DNA of 64,000 nt from Paraburkholderia ultramafica. GTDB lineage: Bacteria > Pseudomonadota > Gammaproteobacteria > Burkholderiales > Burkholderiaceae. Numbering within the stretch: the first letter of the stretch is position 1; the number at the start of each line of letters is the position of its first letter. The stretch is from the NCBI RefSeq assembly GCF_902859915.1, contig NZ_CADIKK010000001.1, forward strand, positions 186,001 through 250,000. The letters run 5' to 3'. Below, piece after piece: positions 9,877 through 19,024 of the stretch. A model generated the notes under the pieces. The model did not search any database. It was not told the DNA's origin and was given only the letters and a program-made list of their open reading frames with translations. A program made the position numbers and the translations under genes.

Positions 9877-9913
9877 GCCGCCGGCCAATGTGGGTACGGT
9901 ATTGGCCGGCGGC
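9877..9913. repeat. Perfect 13-bp inverted repeat in the leader of the Wzc-led operon
   Basis: The arms GCCGCCGGCCAAT (9877-9889) and ATTGGCCGGCGGC (9901-9913) are perfect complements with an 11-base loop. The element ends about 70 bases upstream of the Wzc start. No T-run follows on either strand, so a simple intrinsic terminator is unlikely. It could be a dimeric regulator's operator or an RNA hairpin in the 5' leader. Confidence 0.7.
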
Positions 9914-10297
9914 ACCTCGGAGTTATATGTGCTGGGCCAGCGTGGCTCGGAGAACCGCGCTCATGACCGCGTGAACGACAGTCGGCGGCACTGCCTATGG
10001 CTTATCACCAGCGGAATAGCCGACCTCACCAGAAACGCCTCGTTTGCGTAGTCGATAGAACGACGAGTTCTATACATTCAAAAGCTCCTGTCTATTCGTA
10101 CTACGAACTATTATCAAAGATAAGCTCTGTAACCTGGACCGCATTGGGTGTCACGAACAGGCGTCCACCCCTGCTCCAAAAATAGGGCGAGACATATGAA
10201 CCTGCCCGGTATCGACGATGTCGACCACCAGTTATACGGAAAGTTCGTGAGGAAGCCTTGCCACAGAGGCCTAGCACGATATGACGGCGCAAGACCG

Positions 10298-10333
10298 GCG
10301 CGACCAGGTAAACACGGCTTGGTGTGGTCGCGC
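10298..10333. repeat. 9-bp inverted repeat in the intergenic region
   Basis: The arms GCGCGACCA (10298-10306) and TGGTCGCGC (10325-10333) are perfect complements separated by 18 bases. The spacing suits two half-sites of a regulator on one DNA face, but no known operator is recognised. A chance repeat cannot be excluded. Confidence 0.45.
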
Positions 10334-10989
10334 ACCTGCTTATTCGCGTCGCGTGTCAACCCTGACCAGGCGTTCCACGGCCCGGAAAACGGTAATTGGA
10401 CATGCTCTTGCCATAGCAAGGTGAGGGCGCGTTAAAGCAGATTAATCATCATGCGAATTAAAAAATCGACCAATGCGATCTGCAATTTCTCTATGCATGT
10501 TGCGGCGAAGAATAGCTCCCAAAGAATGCACCAAATCGCCTTGGGCATAAATTCGGGTGTTAATGGCCGATTACGTGGAGCGCATTACAAATGCGGCGGC
10601 GGTAGAAAGCATTGTTGCTATCTGCAAGCGATGTAACAGACTTATACAGGATGGGCCATGGACTGTAGCGAAACCTTAGTGACAGTTCACTATGAGCAAA
10701 CAACTGTTTAAAGCGGTCTTGCCGGCTGGAACCCTTGTCACGCAAGCACGTCAGCCGCCATCACGAACGTCTTATGGGCCGCCGACCTGCGCATCAGCTA
10801 CGGAGAAAGTTTCTGAGTTGAATTATATGAGAACGCCTTTTCTCAAATTACGAGGTAAGAATTTCTCCCATCATGACAATTACGCCAAAACACCCTTGAA
10901 TACCGGCCAAGTTCGCTCTGCACATTTGGGTACGGTACTCTCGCTATGCTATGTAGATAGTGACTCGCCTGTTTGGAGAACTAAGCGTG

Positions 10990-12012
10990 ATGACCTCAAG
11001 CGATTTTCTTACGTCGTGCATCAATGGGCGTCAGGATGGACCGAAAGCTATGAGACACATTGGTCTTTTGGTTTTTCAGGAATGCTCCATTGCGACCGCG
11101 GGAGCGATCGGAGACGCCTTCCGTCTTGCCAACGAGTTTGAAAAGGCCGGGGGAGACGAACCTCCTTATCGGCTTTCAGTGCTGTCAGATGAAGGAGGTT
11201 TGGTGACCAGCTCATCCAGCATCTCGATCTGGACACAAAGCCTTGAGCGATACAGCCTGGCCGACTTCCACGCGTTCTTCGTGGCTTGCCGCGACGCTAC
11301 GGAAACCGTGGAATCGAATGATCGCTTTCTTTCATGGATCTCACGCCAAGGTTCCATTGCATCATTCGGTGTTCAGCAAGGAGCGAATCTAGCCGTCGTT
11401 TGCAGGAACCCATTGCAATCAACAGTGCCGATCTTTCTCTTTGATGACGGACCCGATACCACGCGGACGAGCAGCGTGACGCCCACCGGCCTGGCACTTG
11501 CGCGGATCGAGCGCGACCTGAGTTCGGACACCGCTCGAAAGATCGCGCGCGTGCTACAAACAAATTACATCGAGCAGAACAAGCCCGAGCTGGACGATGC
11601 AAGCATCACCACGACGACCGAGAAAATCCGCGAGTCAGCGCGCTGGATCAGAGAAAACTACAGCAAGCCGATCTCGGTCGCCCAGGCAGCGGAATCCGCT
11701 GCAATGAGCAAGCGCAATTTTCAACGTCGCTTCAAATGCGAGTTTGATATGACACCACTGGAATACCTACTGCGCACGCGCTTTGAGGTCGTATGCGCAA
11801 TGCTAAGGAATACCGATTTACCCGTCGACAAAATTGCAAGGCGGTGCGGGATGGGCGACGGCAATCGCCTGGGGCGCCTGTTCAAAGAGCGATACGGCAT
11901 GGCACCCACGCAGTTCCGCGTGCAGCAGCATGTATTCGAATCCGAAGAGCGGGGCACGACGCCTGACGAGGGCTGGAATACCGCAAGAGAGATGTTGCGA
12001 GAAACCCCTTGA
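10990..12012 (+). CDS. GATase1/AraC-type transcriptional regulator
   Basis: Residues about 20-190 form a DJ-1/PfpI-like domain (MRHIGLLVFQECSIATAGAI onward), as in GlxA-type regulators, where it serves as sensor rather than enzyme. The C-terminal 100 residues are an AraC DNA-binding domain with two helix-turn-helices: ISVAQAAESAAMSKRNFQRR and VDKIARRCGMGDGNRLGRLF. Three starts are possible (10960, 10990, 11050). The one at 10990 has GGAG 11 bases upstream and is chosen. It faces away from the Wzc-led operon across the 1.2 kb gap and lies upstream of the ATP-grasp gene, so it is the likely activator of one or both polysaccharide transcripts. Confidence 0.85.
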   Translation: MTSSDFLTSCINGRQDGPKAMRHIGLLVFQECSIATAGAIGDAFRLANEFEKAGGDEPPYRLSVLSDEGGLVTSSSSISIWTQSLERYSLADFHAFFVACRDATETVESNDRFLSWISRQGSIASFGVQQGANLAVVCRNPLQSTVPIFLFDDGPDTTRTSSVTPTGLALARIERDLSSDTARKIARVLQTNYIEQNKPELDDASITTTTEKIRESARWIRENYSKPISVAQAAESAAMSKRNFQRRFKCEFDMTPLEYLLRTRFEVVCAMLRNTDLPVDKIARRCGMGDGNRLGRLFKERYGMAPTQFRVQQHVFESEERGTTPDEGWNTAREMLRETP

Positions 12013-12058
12013 CTCATCGAATAAAACAGTAAATGCCACTAGTGATATAGATTGATAC

Positions 12059-13063
12059 ATGACGACTACCAAGTCCGTACAGATCGACCAGGAAGCTGGC
12101 GCCGCCGGCCTAAAGGACAAGGACGACTTCTCTGAAGACAGTGCGTCCAACGATGTAACACCCTCACAGCCAGACTTACATCGGTCGGCGCAGCAGTCTG
12201 CGTCTATCGTCAGAAGAATCAAGGAAGCAGCGAAGTCCATGCTACCAGATTCAATATTTCTGAGCCTGTTGCATCATAGACTCATTGGCCGCTATCCCAA
12301 CCTGATTTGCCCTGCCACCTTCAACGAAAAGATCCTGCAACGAAGCTTGAATCCGGACCCTCGCTACATCGACTTGACCGATAAACTTACAGTTCGGGAA
12401 TATATCGCTGCGAAGCTGGGAGAGAAGCATCTGATACCGCTAGTCGCGGCACCGGACGCGTTCACGCGCGAGGTCTTCGATACTCTCCCCAATTCCTTCG
12501 TGATGAAAGCCAATCACGGCAGCAGCTTCGTCGAAGTGGTTAGAAACAAGTCGGAGACGTCGTTCGAAGAATTGCAGCGTCTTGCCGCGCAATGGTTATC
12601 TACCGACTTTTACAGCATTGCACGAGAGAGGCATTACCGGAAAATCAAGCCGCGCATCTTTTTTGAGCATCTGCTTCTGGACCAATCTGGCCAGATACCC
12701 GCGGACTACAAGTTGCATTGTTTCAATGGTCGACCGGGACGGCCGGTCATCTACATACTGGTGATCTCTGACAGGTTCGGGAGCGCGACGCATGGCGACG
12801 TTTACGACGTCGACTGGAATCATCTCGATGTAGCCATCGGCTACTACAAACGTAGCGCGACGCCCGCCCCTCGTCCACAGAACCTGGAATCAGTGTTGGA
12901 CGCTGCGGTTACCCTATGCGAAGACTTCGATTATGTCCGTGTGGACTTATACGCACCTGATAACGAGGTATATTTTGGCGAGTTGACATTCACGCCCGGC
13001 GCTGGTGTATTGCCTTTTACACCTGACCGCATTGACTATGAGTGGGGGAAACTGCTCGCGTGA
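12059..13063 (+). CDS. TupA-like ATP-grasp protein
   Basis: The N-terminal 60 residues are polar and probably disordered. From about residue 75 the protein shows the TupA-like ATP-grasp pattern: RYPNLICPATFNEKILQRSL, then SFVMKANHGSS, DYKLHCFNG, and VRVDLYAPDNEVYFGELTF with the Asp and Glu expected to bind Mg-ATP. Family members are found in capsule and teichuronic acid clusters and are thought to ligate an amino acid or similar group to a sugar carboxylate. The gene starts 46 bp after the AraC-type regulator, in the same direction. The 3' end of a second homologue survives at 22985-23125. Confidence 0.8.
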   Translation: MTTTKSVQIDQEAGAAGLKDKDDFSEDSASNDVTPSQPDLHRSAQQSASIVRRIKEAAKSMLPDSIFLSLLHHRLIGRYPNLICPATFNEKILQRSLNPDPRYIDLTDKLTVREYIAAKLGEKHLIPLVAAPDAFTREVFDTLPNSFVMKANHGSSFVEVVRNKSETSFEELQRLAAQWLSTDFYSIARERHYRKIKPRIFFEHLLLDQSGQIPADYKLHCFNGRPGRPVIYILVISDRFGSATHGDVYDVDWNHLDVAIGYYKRSATPAPRPQNLESVLDAAVTLCEDFDYVRVDLYAPDNEVYFGELTFTPGAGVLPFTPDRIDYEWGKLLA

Positions 13064-13209
13064 ATACGCGTAGGTCAGGAAAGCGCTTCATGCTACGCCC
13101 CGCTTGAACTCGCGGAGTTTTGAGTTGCAAGTCTTGACAGAGAAACCTGGTCTTTCTCTGCGAAGCAAAGGGAGATCAGCCCTATCTTCACATACGAACG
13201 CTCACCGGG

Positions 13210-14180
13210 TTAGTTGTCCTGGTGGCTCGCAGTGAAGCTCGTAAATGCACTGTACGGCTGGCTCACCGCGACATCGTTGATCATAATGCCGTAGGTATTG
13301 TCGCCGCTATCGAGCACGTAGTACATCACCGACTGGATATTGTGAGTCTTTCTCGCCTGATAGAACGCACCCAATCTCCCGGTGATGTAATTTGCCCGGT
13401 AGGCCTCGGTTCGCTCCGGACCCGTGTTCCATTCCGTGATGATGAAGGGCACGCCGTATCGGGCCTTGCAATACGTCGGCAGATCAAAGCCGGGACCTGA
13501 ACCGTGGGACCCGATGTTGAAAATTTCTCCGTACACTTCGTAAGTGTGCCAGGTCGTGATGTCCCAGCGCACCCTCATATAGCCACCGCTACCGTCAGGT
13601 GCATGCCGTCCCACAGCGTCAGCCGCGTCAATATCCGCAACGCAGAAGTCGATACCGCACTTCGCGGAAGGCTGAATCGATTTCACGCCGTCAATCATGC
13701 CGCGCATGGCACCGCGCATTGCGGGCCAGTTCGCATTGTTGAAATCGACGGCTTTTGTCCCTTCGTTGGTGAAGTGCAAGATCGTAGCGTTTAGCCGCGT
13801 CACCTCATTTCCGCATTCGTAGATGGTCACCCCATACGGTTTCAGTGCGGTTACAATCGTCCTGGTACACGCGAAAGCGCGGTCGTAAGCCGGCGACTCA
13901 CCGGCGAAGACGTTACCGTTGCTGTCGTGAACGCCTTGATTGATCAGTAAAAGCAGAGTGAGTCCGGCCGACTGGAAAGCTTGTGCCAGTTTGACGACAG
14001 CGCTGATCTGATTCGGGTCGTCCGTGCAGCCGACGCGATAGCTCGTACAACCTATACCCCTCAGGATCGAGACGAGCTGCGTAGGCGTGTACGTGTAGTC
14101 GAAGTGCCCGTTCATACCGAAAAAGGTACCCGCGGCAGGAGCGGCGGCGATGCGCGGATCGCTGCAGGGCAACCGTTGGT
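13210..14180 (-). pseudogene. 5'-truncated clan GH-A-like glycosidase joined to an IS256 fragment
   Basis: From LPCSDPRIAAAP to the C-terminus this matches the catalytic part of the lipoprotein at 29564-31126. It has YECGNE as the likely acid/base site, ITTWHTYEVYGEIFNIGS, and FIITEWNTGP as the likely nucleophile site. The signal peptide and both N-terminal repeats are missing. The open frame instead starts inside an IS256-family transposase (MYARGMSVPEIQGHLVELY, 14235-14179), so a chimeric protein is encoded. The junction lies at about 14173-14181. Without an export signal it is unlikely to work in the cell envelope. Confidence 0.75.
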
Positions 14181-14677
14181 ACAGTTCCACCAGGTGGCCC
14201 TGGATCTCGGGTACGCTCATGCCGCGCGCGTACATGCTGATGACGTGGTCGTCGAACCCCGGCAGCCGGCGTTCATACTTGCCGAACAGTTGCGGCTCGA
14301 ACGTCGCCTGCCGGTCGCGCGGAATATCCAGCTCCAGTTCGCCATTGGGCGTGATGACCGTCTTGGCAGTGTTGCCGTTGCGGTGATTGCCGCTCTTGCC
14401 TTGCCCGGCCTCCGTCTCCAGGTGATGCGCAGCTCTGCCGCCAGCATCCGCTCGGCGAGCCGCTTCTTGAGTTGGCCAGCCAGGCCCGACTCGCCGAGAA
14501 TCGCCTCGGCGTCCTTGCTCTGCACCTGGGCCAGCAGTTGATCGATCAGTTCATCCGGAAAAAGCTTTGGCGCCTTCTGGTTCTTGCTCTTCTTGGTCAT
14601 GCTCGTTATGTCGGTCATGGGGGCGTTACTTTCCGTATCGTCTCATGACCTCGGCACACAAGAAATCTGACAGGCTC
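14173..14677 (-). mobile_element. IS256-family insertion sequence remnant
   Basis: The frame from 14618 encodes a typical IS256 transposase N-terminus (LFPDELIDQLLAQVQSKDAE, GQLKKRLAERMLAAELR). One missing base after AAELR shifts the frame. Read in the corrected frame the protein continues to MYARGMSVPEIQGHL and stops at the junction with the glycosidase at about 14175. Nothing of the DDE catalytic core remains. GAGCCTGTCAGATTTCTTGT at the outer end, about 14658-14677 on the minus strand, has the look of an IS256-type terminal inverted repeat. The other end is lost, so the element is dead. Confidence 0.7.
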
Positions 14678-14853
14678 CGAAGATGTTGACAGACCCCGCA
14701 TTAGAGCGACACGTGCGTTTTCTATTCACTTTACGCATGCGTTGCCCCCCGAACTCGATGAGGCACCTGCCACCACCGACCCGGCACTTACACAACGCCC
14801 TGCTCTACACACCTGCATAGCACGACAGCGGTGGAGAGATACCCAGGCTAGCC

Positions 14854-17559
14854 CTAGTTGTCACGGTCGAGAACGAACCCTGTTGACCGCAGCTTGCTGT
14901 TGTCGAGCCGGAAAAAACCCATCGGGTAGCGTTTCCGAAAGGACTTTCCGATTGCGAGGCACTTCAGAATGTCCAGCAACAATGGCAGGTGAACGGCGAG
15001 CTTGTGGCCCGCGCGTAGATAGACGTCCTTGTAAGTGAGGGAGTTCGTGTCTGCGACGTTAAACGCTTCGACTCCAGTGGTTTGCGCGCTTTCGGACGAA
15101 ACCCGTAGCAAATGCGCGATTGCCTTCGCAGCATTACTGGTAGAAATATAGTGACTGTTGCGATAGAGAACGAAAAACCGCTTCTTGCGGCTCCAGGTCA
15201 GCGACTCCTCAAGATATCCAGACTTTTGCACCAAGGCGATCCGATACAGATCGACGTGCATCTTGTCGGCATATTTCGCAAGTATGTCTTCCCCCTCCCT
15301 TTTGCTCCGTGCGTATTCCCGCATCTCAGTCGCTGCAAAATACTGTTTCTCGATCGGCAGATTCACGTCAATCAACGGAGCTTTCTCGCTCACGAGCCGG
15401 GAAGCGGGTGATCCATAGACCACCATTGAGCTGGCCTGCCCGAAATACCTTACGCCCTCACGTACACAAGCCTGTGCAAGGCGTTCGAGATTGGTGACAT
15501 TGGTCGTGTGTATATGCGGCCTGCCCGGCAGGCTCGCCGCCAGATGGATAACTGCCTTAGCTCCTTCGACGAGCTTGTCGAGCGCCTCGTCCGGCAGATC
15601 AGGATCTGCAAAATCCGCCTTGGTCCACTCGACGCGCGGATCGGACGGCACCTTCCTGTGGAACTGGCCCCGGACGCGATAGCCCTGCTCAATAAGCTTC
15701 TCGACGATTTCTGTCCCAAGATTGCCGGTGGCCCCCGTGACCAGCACCAAAGAACCTGCAGCGTTTGTGCGAACAGGCATTTCCAACGTGGCCAATCGTT
15801 TCGCCGCAAGCCTTGATTTCAAATGGTCAGCCAATCGAATCGCCAGCGCAATGATCACCATCGTCGGATTGGCATGGCCGCTCGTGGGGAAAACGGAGGC
15901 GCCTGCCACGTAAAGGCCGCGAACGCCGTGCACCTGACACGTATCATCCACGACGCTTGTAGCAGGGTCGCGTCCCATGCGCGTTGTCCCCGCAGTATGG
16001 GCCATGTCGTGCAGGATGACTTTCGACATATCGCCCGCAGCAATTTCCGGCCAAAGCGTGAACCCGCGGATGTCCGCTGCGCGAAGGTCTTGTTCCAGAA
16101 GCTGCGCGAACGTCAGAACCGATCGCTTCAGGAAATCACCCGGCTCCCAGGCAACACGTGCGAGGGGCAACCCGAGGCGGTCGCACCGATCAGAAAGAGT
16201 GACACGGTTTTCAGGCAAAGGCGGTTGTTCGCAGATGACGTCTAACGTAATGTGATCGATTTTTCGACCCGTGCCTTTGGCTGCGTAATCCCGGGCGACA
16301 AAATTGGCGCTAATCAGGACTGCAGCATCTGCAATCATACGGCGCAGTCGGTAAGGAAGTTTTGGATTACCCAATATCTTACGACCAACGGAACTCAAAA
16401 CCAGACCCGAGCTTTTCAAAACGGCCACGATATCCGACACGGGGTGCTGGCTTTGCTTTTTTGCCAATCGCTTCAACGCCACCAGCGGATCATTTTCCGA
16501 AATACGGATATTTGTATAAACTGCCATGTTCGGCAAAGATTTATCTTGCTGAATCTCAGGTCGAAGAGCAAACCCGTGAGAATACATAAAAGCTCGATAG
16601 TTCTTCTGCAAAGCGAAAAAACCCAGCAGCGTAGCCGCACGCTCCTGGCCGTCTGGCGAGAAAGAGCCCAGAGACATGCTGGGGTGATCCGTCAGATAGC
16701 GCCCGACCACATCATGGGCGTTGCCTAACGCCCTGCCCGCACCATCCTTTGATATGAGAAGCAGTCGAGCGTTTTCTATCGCGCCGGCGGCAAGCGTCAC
16801 ATGGGTCGATTTAATGATGCAACGCCTTTGCCCCGAGAGTGATGATGTGATCTCCACACCCGTAACCCCGTCGACATCGGTCTTTACCGCGCACGCCGTG
16901 GCATTGAAAAGCAGCGTCACATCCTTATGCTCTTCTGTCCTGAAGTCGGGCCCAAAACGCATGACGTCTGTCATGTTGTGGCGAGAGCGGGCAAATTGCC
17001 AAAAGAAAGAGGACAAGTATTGCATCCGCGAAACTTCAGAGGGCTCTTTCAGTTTCGAAGCCACCCAAAATTCGCGATCAGTGATGATGGGTCCCAGATC
17101 AAGCCGTTCCGCCGCCCGGTTGATGTAGGGTGCGATGGCTGCGGAACCTATCGGCCAGCCGGAGTGCGGTATCCACCCACGTTGCGCAAAATCCGCGGAA
17201 TCGAATGGCGCCACTTTGCCCGCCCACGCGGTCGTGGAACCCCCCAATACACGGCAACGGACGCCAAATTTCTGAGTCTCCGAGTTCCAGAACTTCAATT
17301 GATACGCGTGCGATTCCTGACGCGCCTGTTGCAGATGAGCCCCCTCGAGGGAGCCCAGCGCTTCCACCTCGTTCAGCGCTTCATGCCTGGAGGTTTCTTC
17401 AATACCACCGCTTTCCAGAAGGAGGATCTTCAGACCCAAGCCGGACATTTCGCGAACAATTGTTAATCCTGCGGCACCGCCACCTACAATCACGAGATCG
17501 AATGATGTGTCGTCGATGGAGGTGCCGATATCTGCCTCAAAATCGATAAAATGCGTCAT
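14854..17559 (-). CDS. GMC oxidoreductase fused to an extended SDR (NAD-dependent epimerase/dehydratase)
   Basis: A 901-residue fusion in one uninterrupted frame. Residues 1 to about 590 are a GMC flavoenzyme: FAD-binding DLVIVGGGAAGLTIV, substrate-side VLGGSTTAWAGKVAPF, HDMAHTAGTTRMG, and the C-terminal VAGASVFPTSGHANPTMV with the His/Asn pair. From residue 604 an extended SDR begins (LVLVTGATGNLGTEIVE) with catalytic YARSK (Tyr 749, Lys 753). GMC enzymes oxidise alcohol groups, including the C2 hydroxyl of sugars; SDRs reduce ketones or epimerise sugars. One protein could therefore oxidise and then re-reduce the same carbon. The gene is alone in its direction, between mobile-element remnants and the rest of the polysaccharide locus. 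The exact reaction is unknown. Confidence 0.85.
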   Translation of the reverse strand: MTHFIDFEADIGTSIDDTSFDLVIVGGGAAGLTIVREMSGLGLKILLLESGGIEETSRHEALNEVEALGSLEGAHLQQARQESHAYQLKFWNSETQKFGVRCRVLGGSTTAWAGKVAPFDSADFAQRGWIPHSGWPIGSAAIAPYINRAAERLDLGPIITDREFWVASKLKEPSEVSRMQYLSSFFWQFARSRHNMTDVMRFGPDFRTEEHKDVTLLFNATACAVKTDVDGVTGVEITSSLSGQRRCIIKSTHVTLAAGAIENARLLLISKDGAGRALGNAHDVVGRYLTDHPSMSLGSFSPDGQERAATLLGFFALQKNYRAFMYSHGFALRPEIQQDKSLPNMAVYTNIRISENDPLVALKRLAKKQSQHPVSDIVAVLKSSGLVLSSVGRKILGNPKLPYRLRRMIADAAVLISANFVARDYAAKGTGRKIDHITLDVICEQPPLPENRVTLSDRCDRLGLPLARVAWEPGDFLKRSVLTFAQLLEQDLRAADIRGFTLWPEIAAGDMSKVILHDMAHTAGTTRMGRDPATSVVDDTCQVHGVRGLYVAGASVFPTSGHANPTMVIIALAIRLADHLKSRLAAKRLATLEMPVRTNAAGSLVLVTGATGNLGTEIVEKLIEQGYRVRGQFHRKVPSDPRVEWTKADFADPDLPDEALDKLVEGAKAVIHLAASLPGRPHIHTTNVTNLERLAQACVREGVRYFGQASSMVVYGSPASRLVSEKAPLIDVNLPIEKQYFAATEMREYARSKREGEDILAKYADKMHVDLYRIALVQKSGYLEESLTWSRKKRFFVLYRNSHYISTSNAAKAIAHLLRVSSESAQTTGVEAFNVADTNSLTYKDVYLRAGHKLAVHLPLLLDILKCLAIGKSFRKRYPMGFFRLDNSKLRSTGFVLDRDN

Positions 17560-18067
17560 TTCTCAAAGCGCCTCTGTCTCGTAGTGAAAATCGCTGCGAA
17601 TGCCGGGAATAAGACTGACGAATCTGACTGAGTCCGGTCGCGGCGGGGTACGCACCTTGGAGCTGGAGCATACGGGCGCAAAGCCACTCACAATGAATAG
17701 CTACACGCGATAACTTTGCTAAATACGGTGGTGAATTGAGTGGTCTAGTACGTTTCTTGCACGACTAAACAGGCAGCAGCGGTTTTGCTCTACCAGCATT
17801 CGTACATGTAGTTATGTCCCTAGTCATCATCTGGTCACGAATCAGCTTTTTCCGTGGCGGGAAACGATGTCTGCTTGTCGGGCTACAACCTGATGTGTTG
17901 TCGAGCCGCACGAGCCGCGGTGCTCCGGTTGGCGGGAATCTTGCCAACGCTCCTGCTGTCGACGAAATATCACCTGCTAGACCTACCGTAGTACCGAAGA
18001 CAGGATAGACGCGCAAAAATCAGCGGCGTCGAACGCGGCGCAAAGTGGTGAACTATTGGCTGATAAA
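17560..18067. other. Non-coding stretch upstream of the fusion gene
   Basis: About 500 bases with no frame that resembles a known protein. It should hold the promoter of the leftward GMC-SDR gene at its left end. The right part borders transposase debris and may be decayed mobile-element sequence. No clear terminator or repeat was seen. Confidence 0.5.
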
Positions 18068-18448
18068 TCACCGCCTAAGTTGCGTTGCCGCGACAACTGG
18101 CAACCAGACGCGTTCCATCTCGAATTCGTGTTCGAATCCAAGCGGATCGCGCACGACCACCTTGAGCCGAATATCGAACCTGTGACCGTCGAACTCCACC
18201 ACCTGGTAAGGGTGGATCGCCTCAGGCGTCGCAGCTTCGTCGTCCTGGCGGGGCAAGCCCTTGAGGTGTGATGCGCCCGCCGAGTGCGCTGCCGAGCTGA
18301 AACTGCGCAATATTTCCGCCGTCAGGTGACGTGAGAGGGAGCGAATCGCGTGTCCCGCCGTGTTGAATGGGTAGTCCGCAGCCGTGAGTCCAACCGCGCG
18401 GCAGTGATGTAGGAAATCGTCGTGCAGCGCCTGTGGCGCGTCAATCAA
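18068..18448 (-). pseudogene. Fragment of a TnsB/Mu-type DDE transposase
   Basis: The 126 residues resemble the segment just before and at the start of the rve catalytic domain of TnsB/MuA-like transposases: PYQVVEFDGHRFDIRLKVVV, DPLGFEHEFEMERVWL. In intact relatives the sequence continues from ERVWL into the catalytic core with further acidic residues; here it breaks into ATQLRR and stops. Both ends are missing. It is debris in the mobile-element cluster. The family call rests on recalled motif likeness only. Confidence 0.5.
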
Positions 18449-18519
18449 AGTGAGAGCCGCACTGACTCAGGTTTTTTGTTACCGAGCGAGGGTCGTTGCC
18501 TCATGTAATTTGCTACCCG

Positions 18520-18717
18520 TCAGAATGCAGACGGGAGTGCCTTGAGCTTCGCTCCTGGCGTGGACCATGTGACGCCATCCACGCCCGGAGTCTTCCTGCC
18601 ACGATTCCCAGTCACCCGTTTGACGGCGAGAGCCTTGCCGCTGAACGAGTGGATCAGCAACCACTGCAGGGCTTTCACCCTCCCGTGCCTGCCGGCCTGT
18701 TCGGCCTTCACGATACG
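18520..18717 (-). pseudogene. Group II intron reverse transcriptase, N-terminal fragment (inverted)
   Basis: On the minus strand, RIVKAEQAGRHGRVKALQWL, then HSFSGKALAVKRVTGNRGR and TPGVDGVTWSTPGAKLKA, is the well-conserved N-terminal start (RT-0/RT-1) of group II intron maturases. It ends abruptly after about 65 residues and lacks all polymerase motifs. It lies back to back with the intron's 3' half, which is on the plus strand, so the intron has been split and one piece inverted or derived from another copy. Confidence 0.75.
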
Positions 18718-18719
18718 CG

Positions 18720-18942
18720 AATGCGACTGATCCGGTTGTGGCTGAATCAGGAGCGGACGTGTCCGGTCTGCCGTCAAATGATCACGAAGTCCAGTGGGTG
18801 GCGTCTCTTCCACCTGGAACGAGTGACCGACGGGGGCACGGACGCAAGTCGCAGCCTGGTGATGCTGCACCCGGACTGTCACAGGACCGCGCGTGGTCGC
18901 CGATTCCCGGTGGTGAAACCGGCTCCGGTGACGGGGCTTTGA
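18720..18942 (+). pseudogene. Group II intron maturase, C-terminal HNH endonuclease fragment
   Basis: RLWLNQERTCPVCRQMITKS, then GGTDASRSLVMLHPDCHR, is the zinc-binding HNH domain at the C-terminus of bacterial group II intron-encoded proteins. The first His pair, usually HxHHI after GW, is degraded to RLFHLE, so the nuclease is probably inactive. The stop at 18940-18942 is followed directly by the intron's RNA domains V and VI in the expected position. Confidence 0.72.
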
Positions 18943-18949
18943 AAGGCTT

Positions 18950-19024
18950 GAGCGGAATGCGGGGAAACTCGCACGTTCCGTTCCGAGGGGGCGGTGGCGC
19001 AGCAAGGCGCCGCTGCTACCCGAC
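18950..19024 (+). ncRNA. Group II intron domains V and VI (3' end of a ribozyme)
   Basis: Bases 18950-18983 fold as a textbook 34-nt domain V: GAGCGGAA pairs with TTCCGTTC, TGCG with CGCA, a GAAA-type cap lies between, a CG bulge follows, and the AGC triad sits at the base. Domain VI follows with a GGCGC/GCGCC helix. The 3' boundary ACCCGAC is the usual intron end. The next base begins the coding sequence of an IS110 transposase in frame, so the intron was inserted in that gene. Domains I to IV and most of the maturase are missing, so it cannot splice by itself. Confidence 0.8.

Larger units (their letters stand above)
9806..10989. other. Long non-coding region between the divergent halves of the polysaccharide locus
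   Basis: About 1.2 kb without a convincing gene: the short open frames here have no recognisable domains and no ribosome sites. It separates the leftward Wzc-led operon from the rightward regulator and so must hold both promoters. It contains perfect inverted repeats at 9877-9913 and 10298-10333 and a small dyad TTATCAAAGATAA at 10111-10123. The stretch 10440-10990 is visibly richer in A+T than the flanking genes. Long AT-rich gaps like this often carry silencer and activator sites in polysaccharide loci; that is inference. Confidence 0.6.

Noticed and set aside
10114..10435. Short open frames of about 95-100 codons in the gap between Wzc and the regulator
   Set aside because: They overlap each other on both strands, lack ribosome sites and have no recognisable domain or compositional bias.
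10598..10605. GGCGGTAG, the core of the ops element used by RfaH in polysaccharide operons
   Set aside because: It is on the plus strand, upstream of the regulator rather than the biosynthetic operon, and the bases after the core do not fit the longer consensus.
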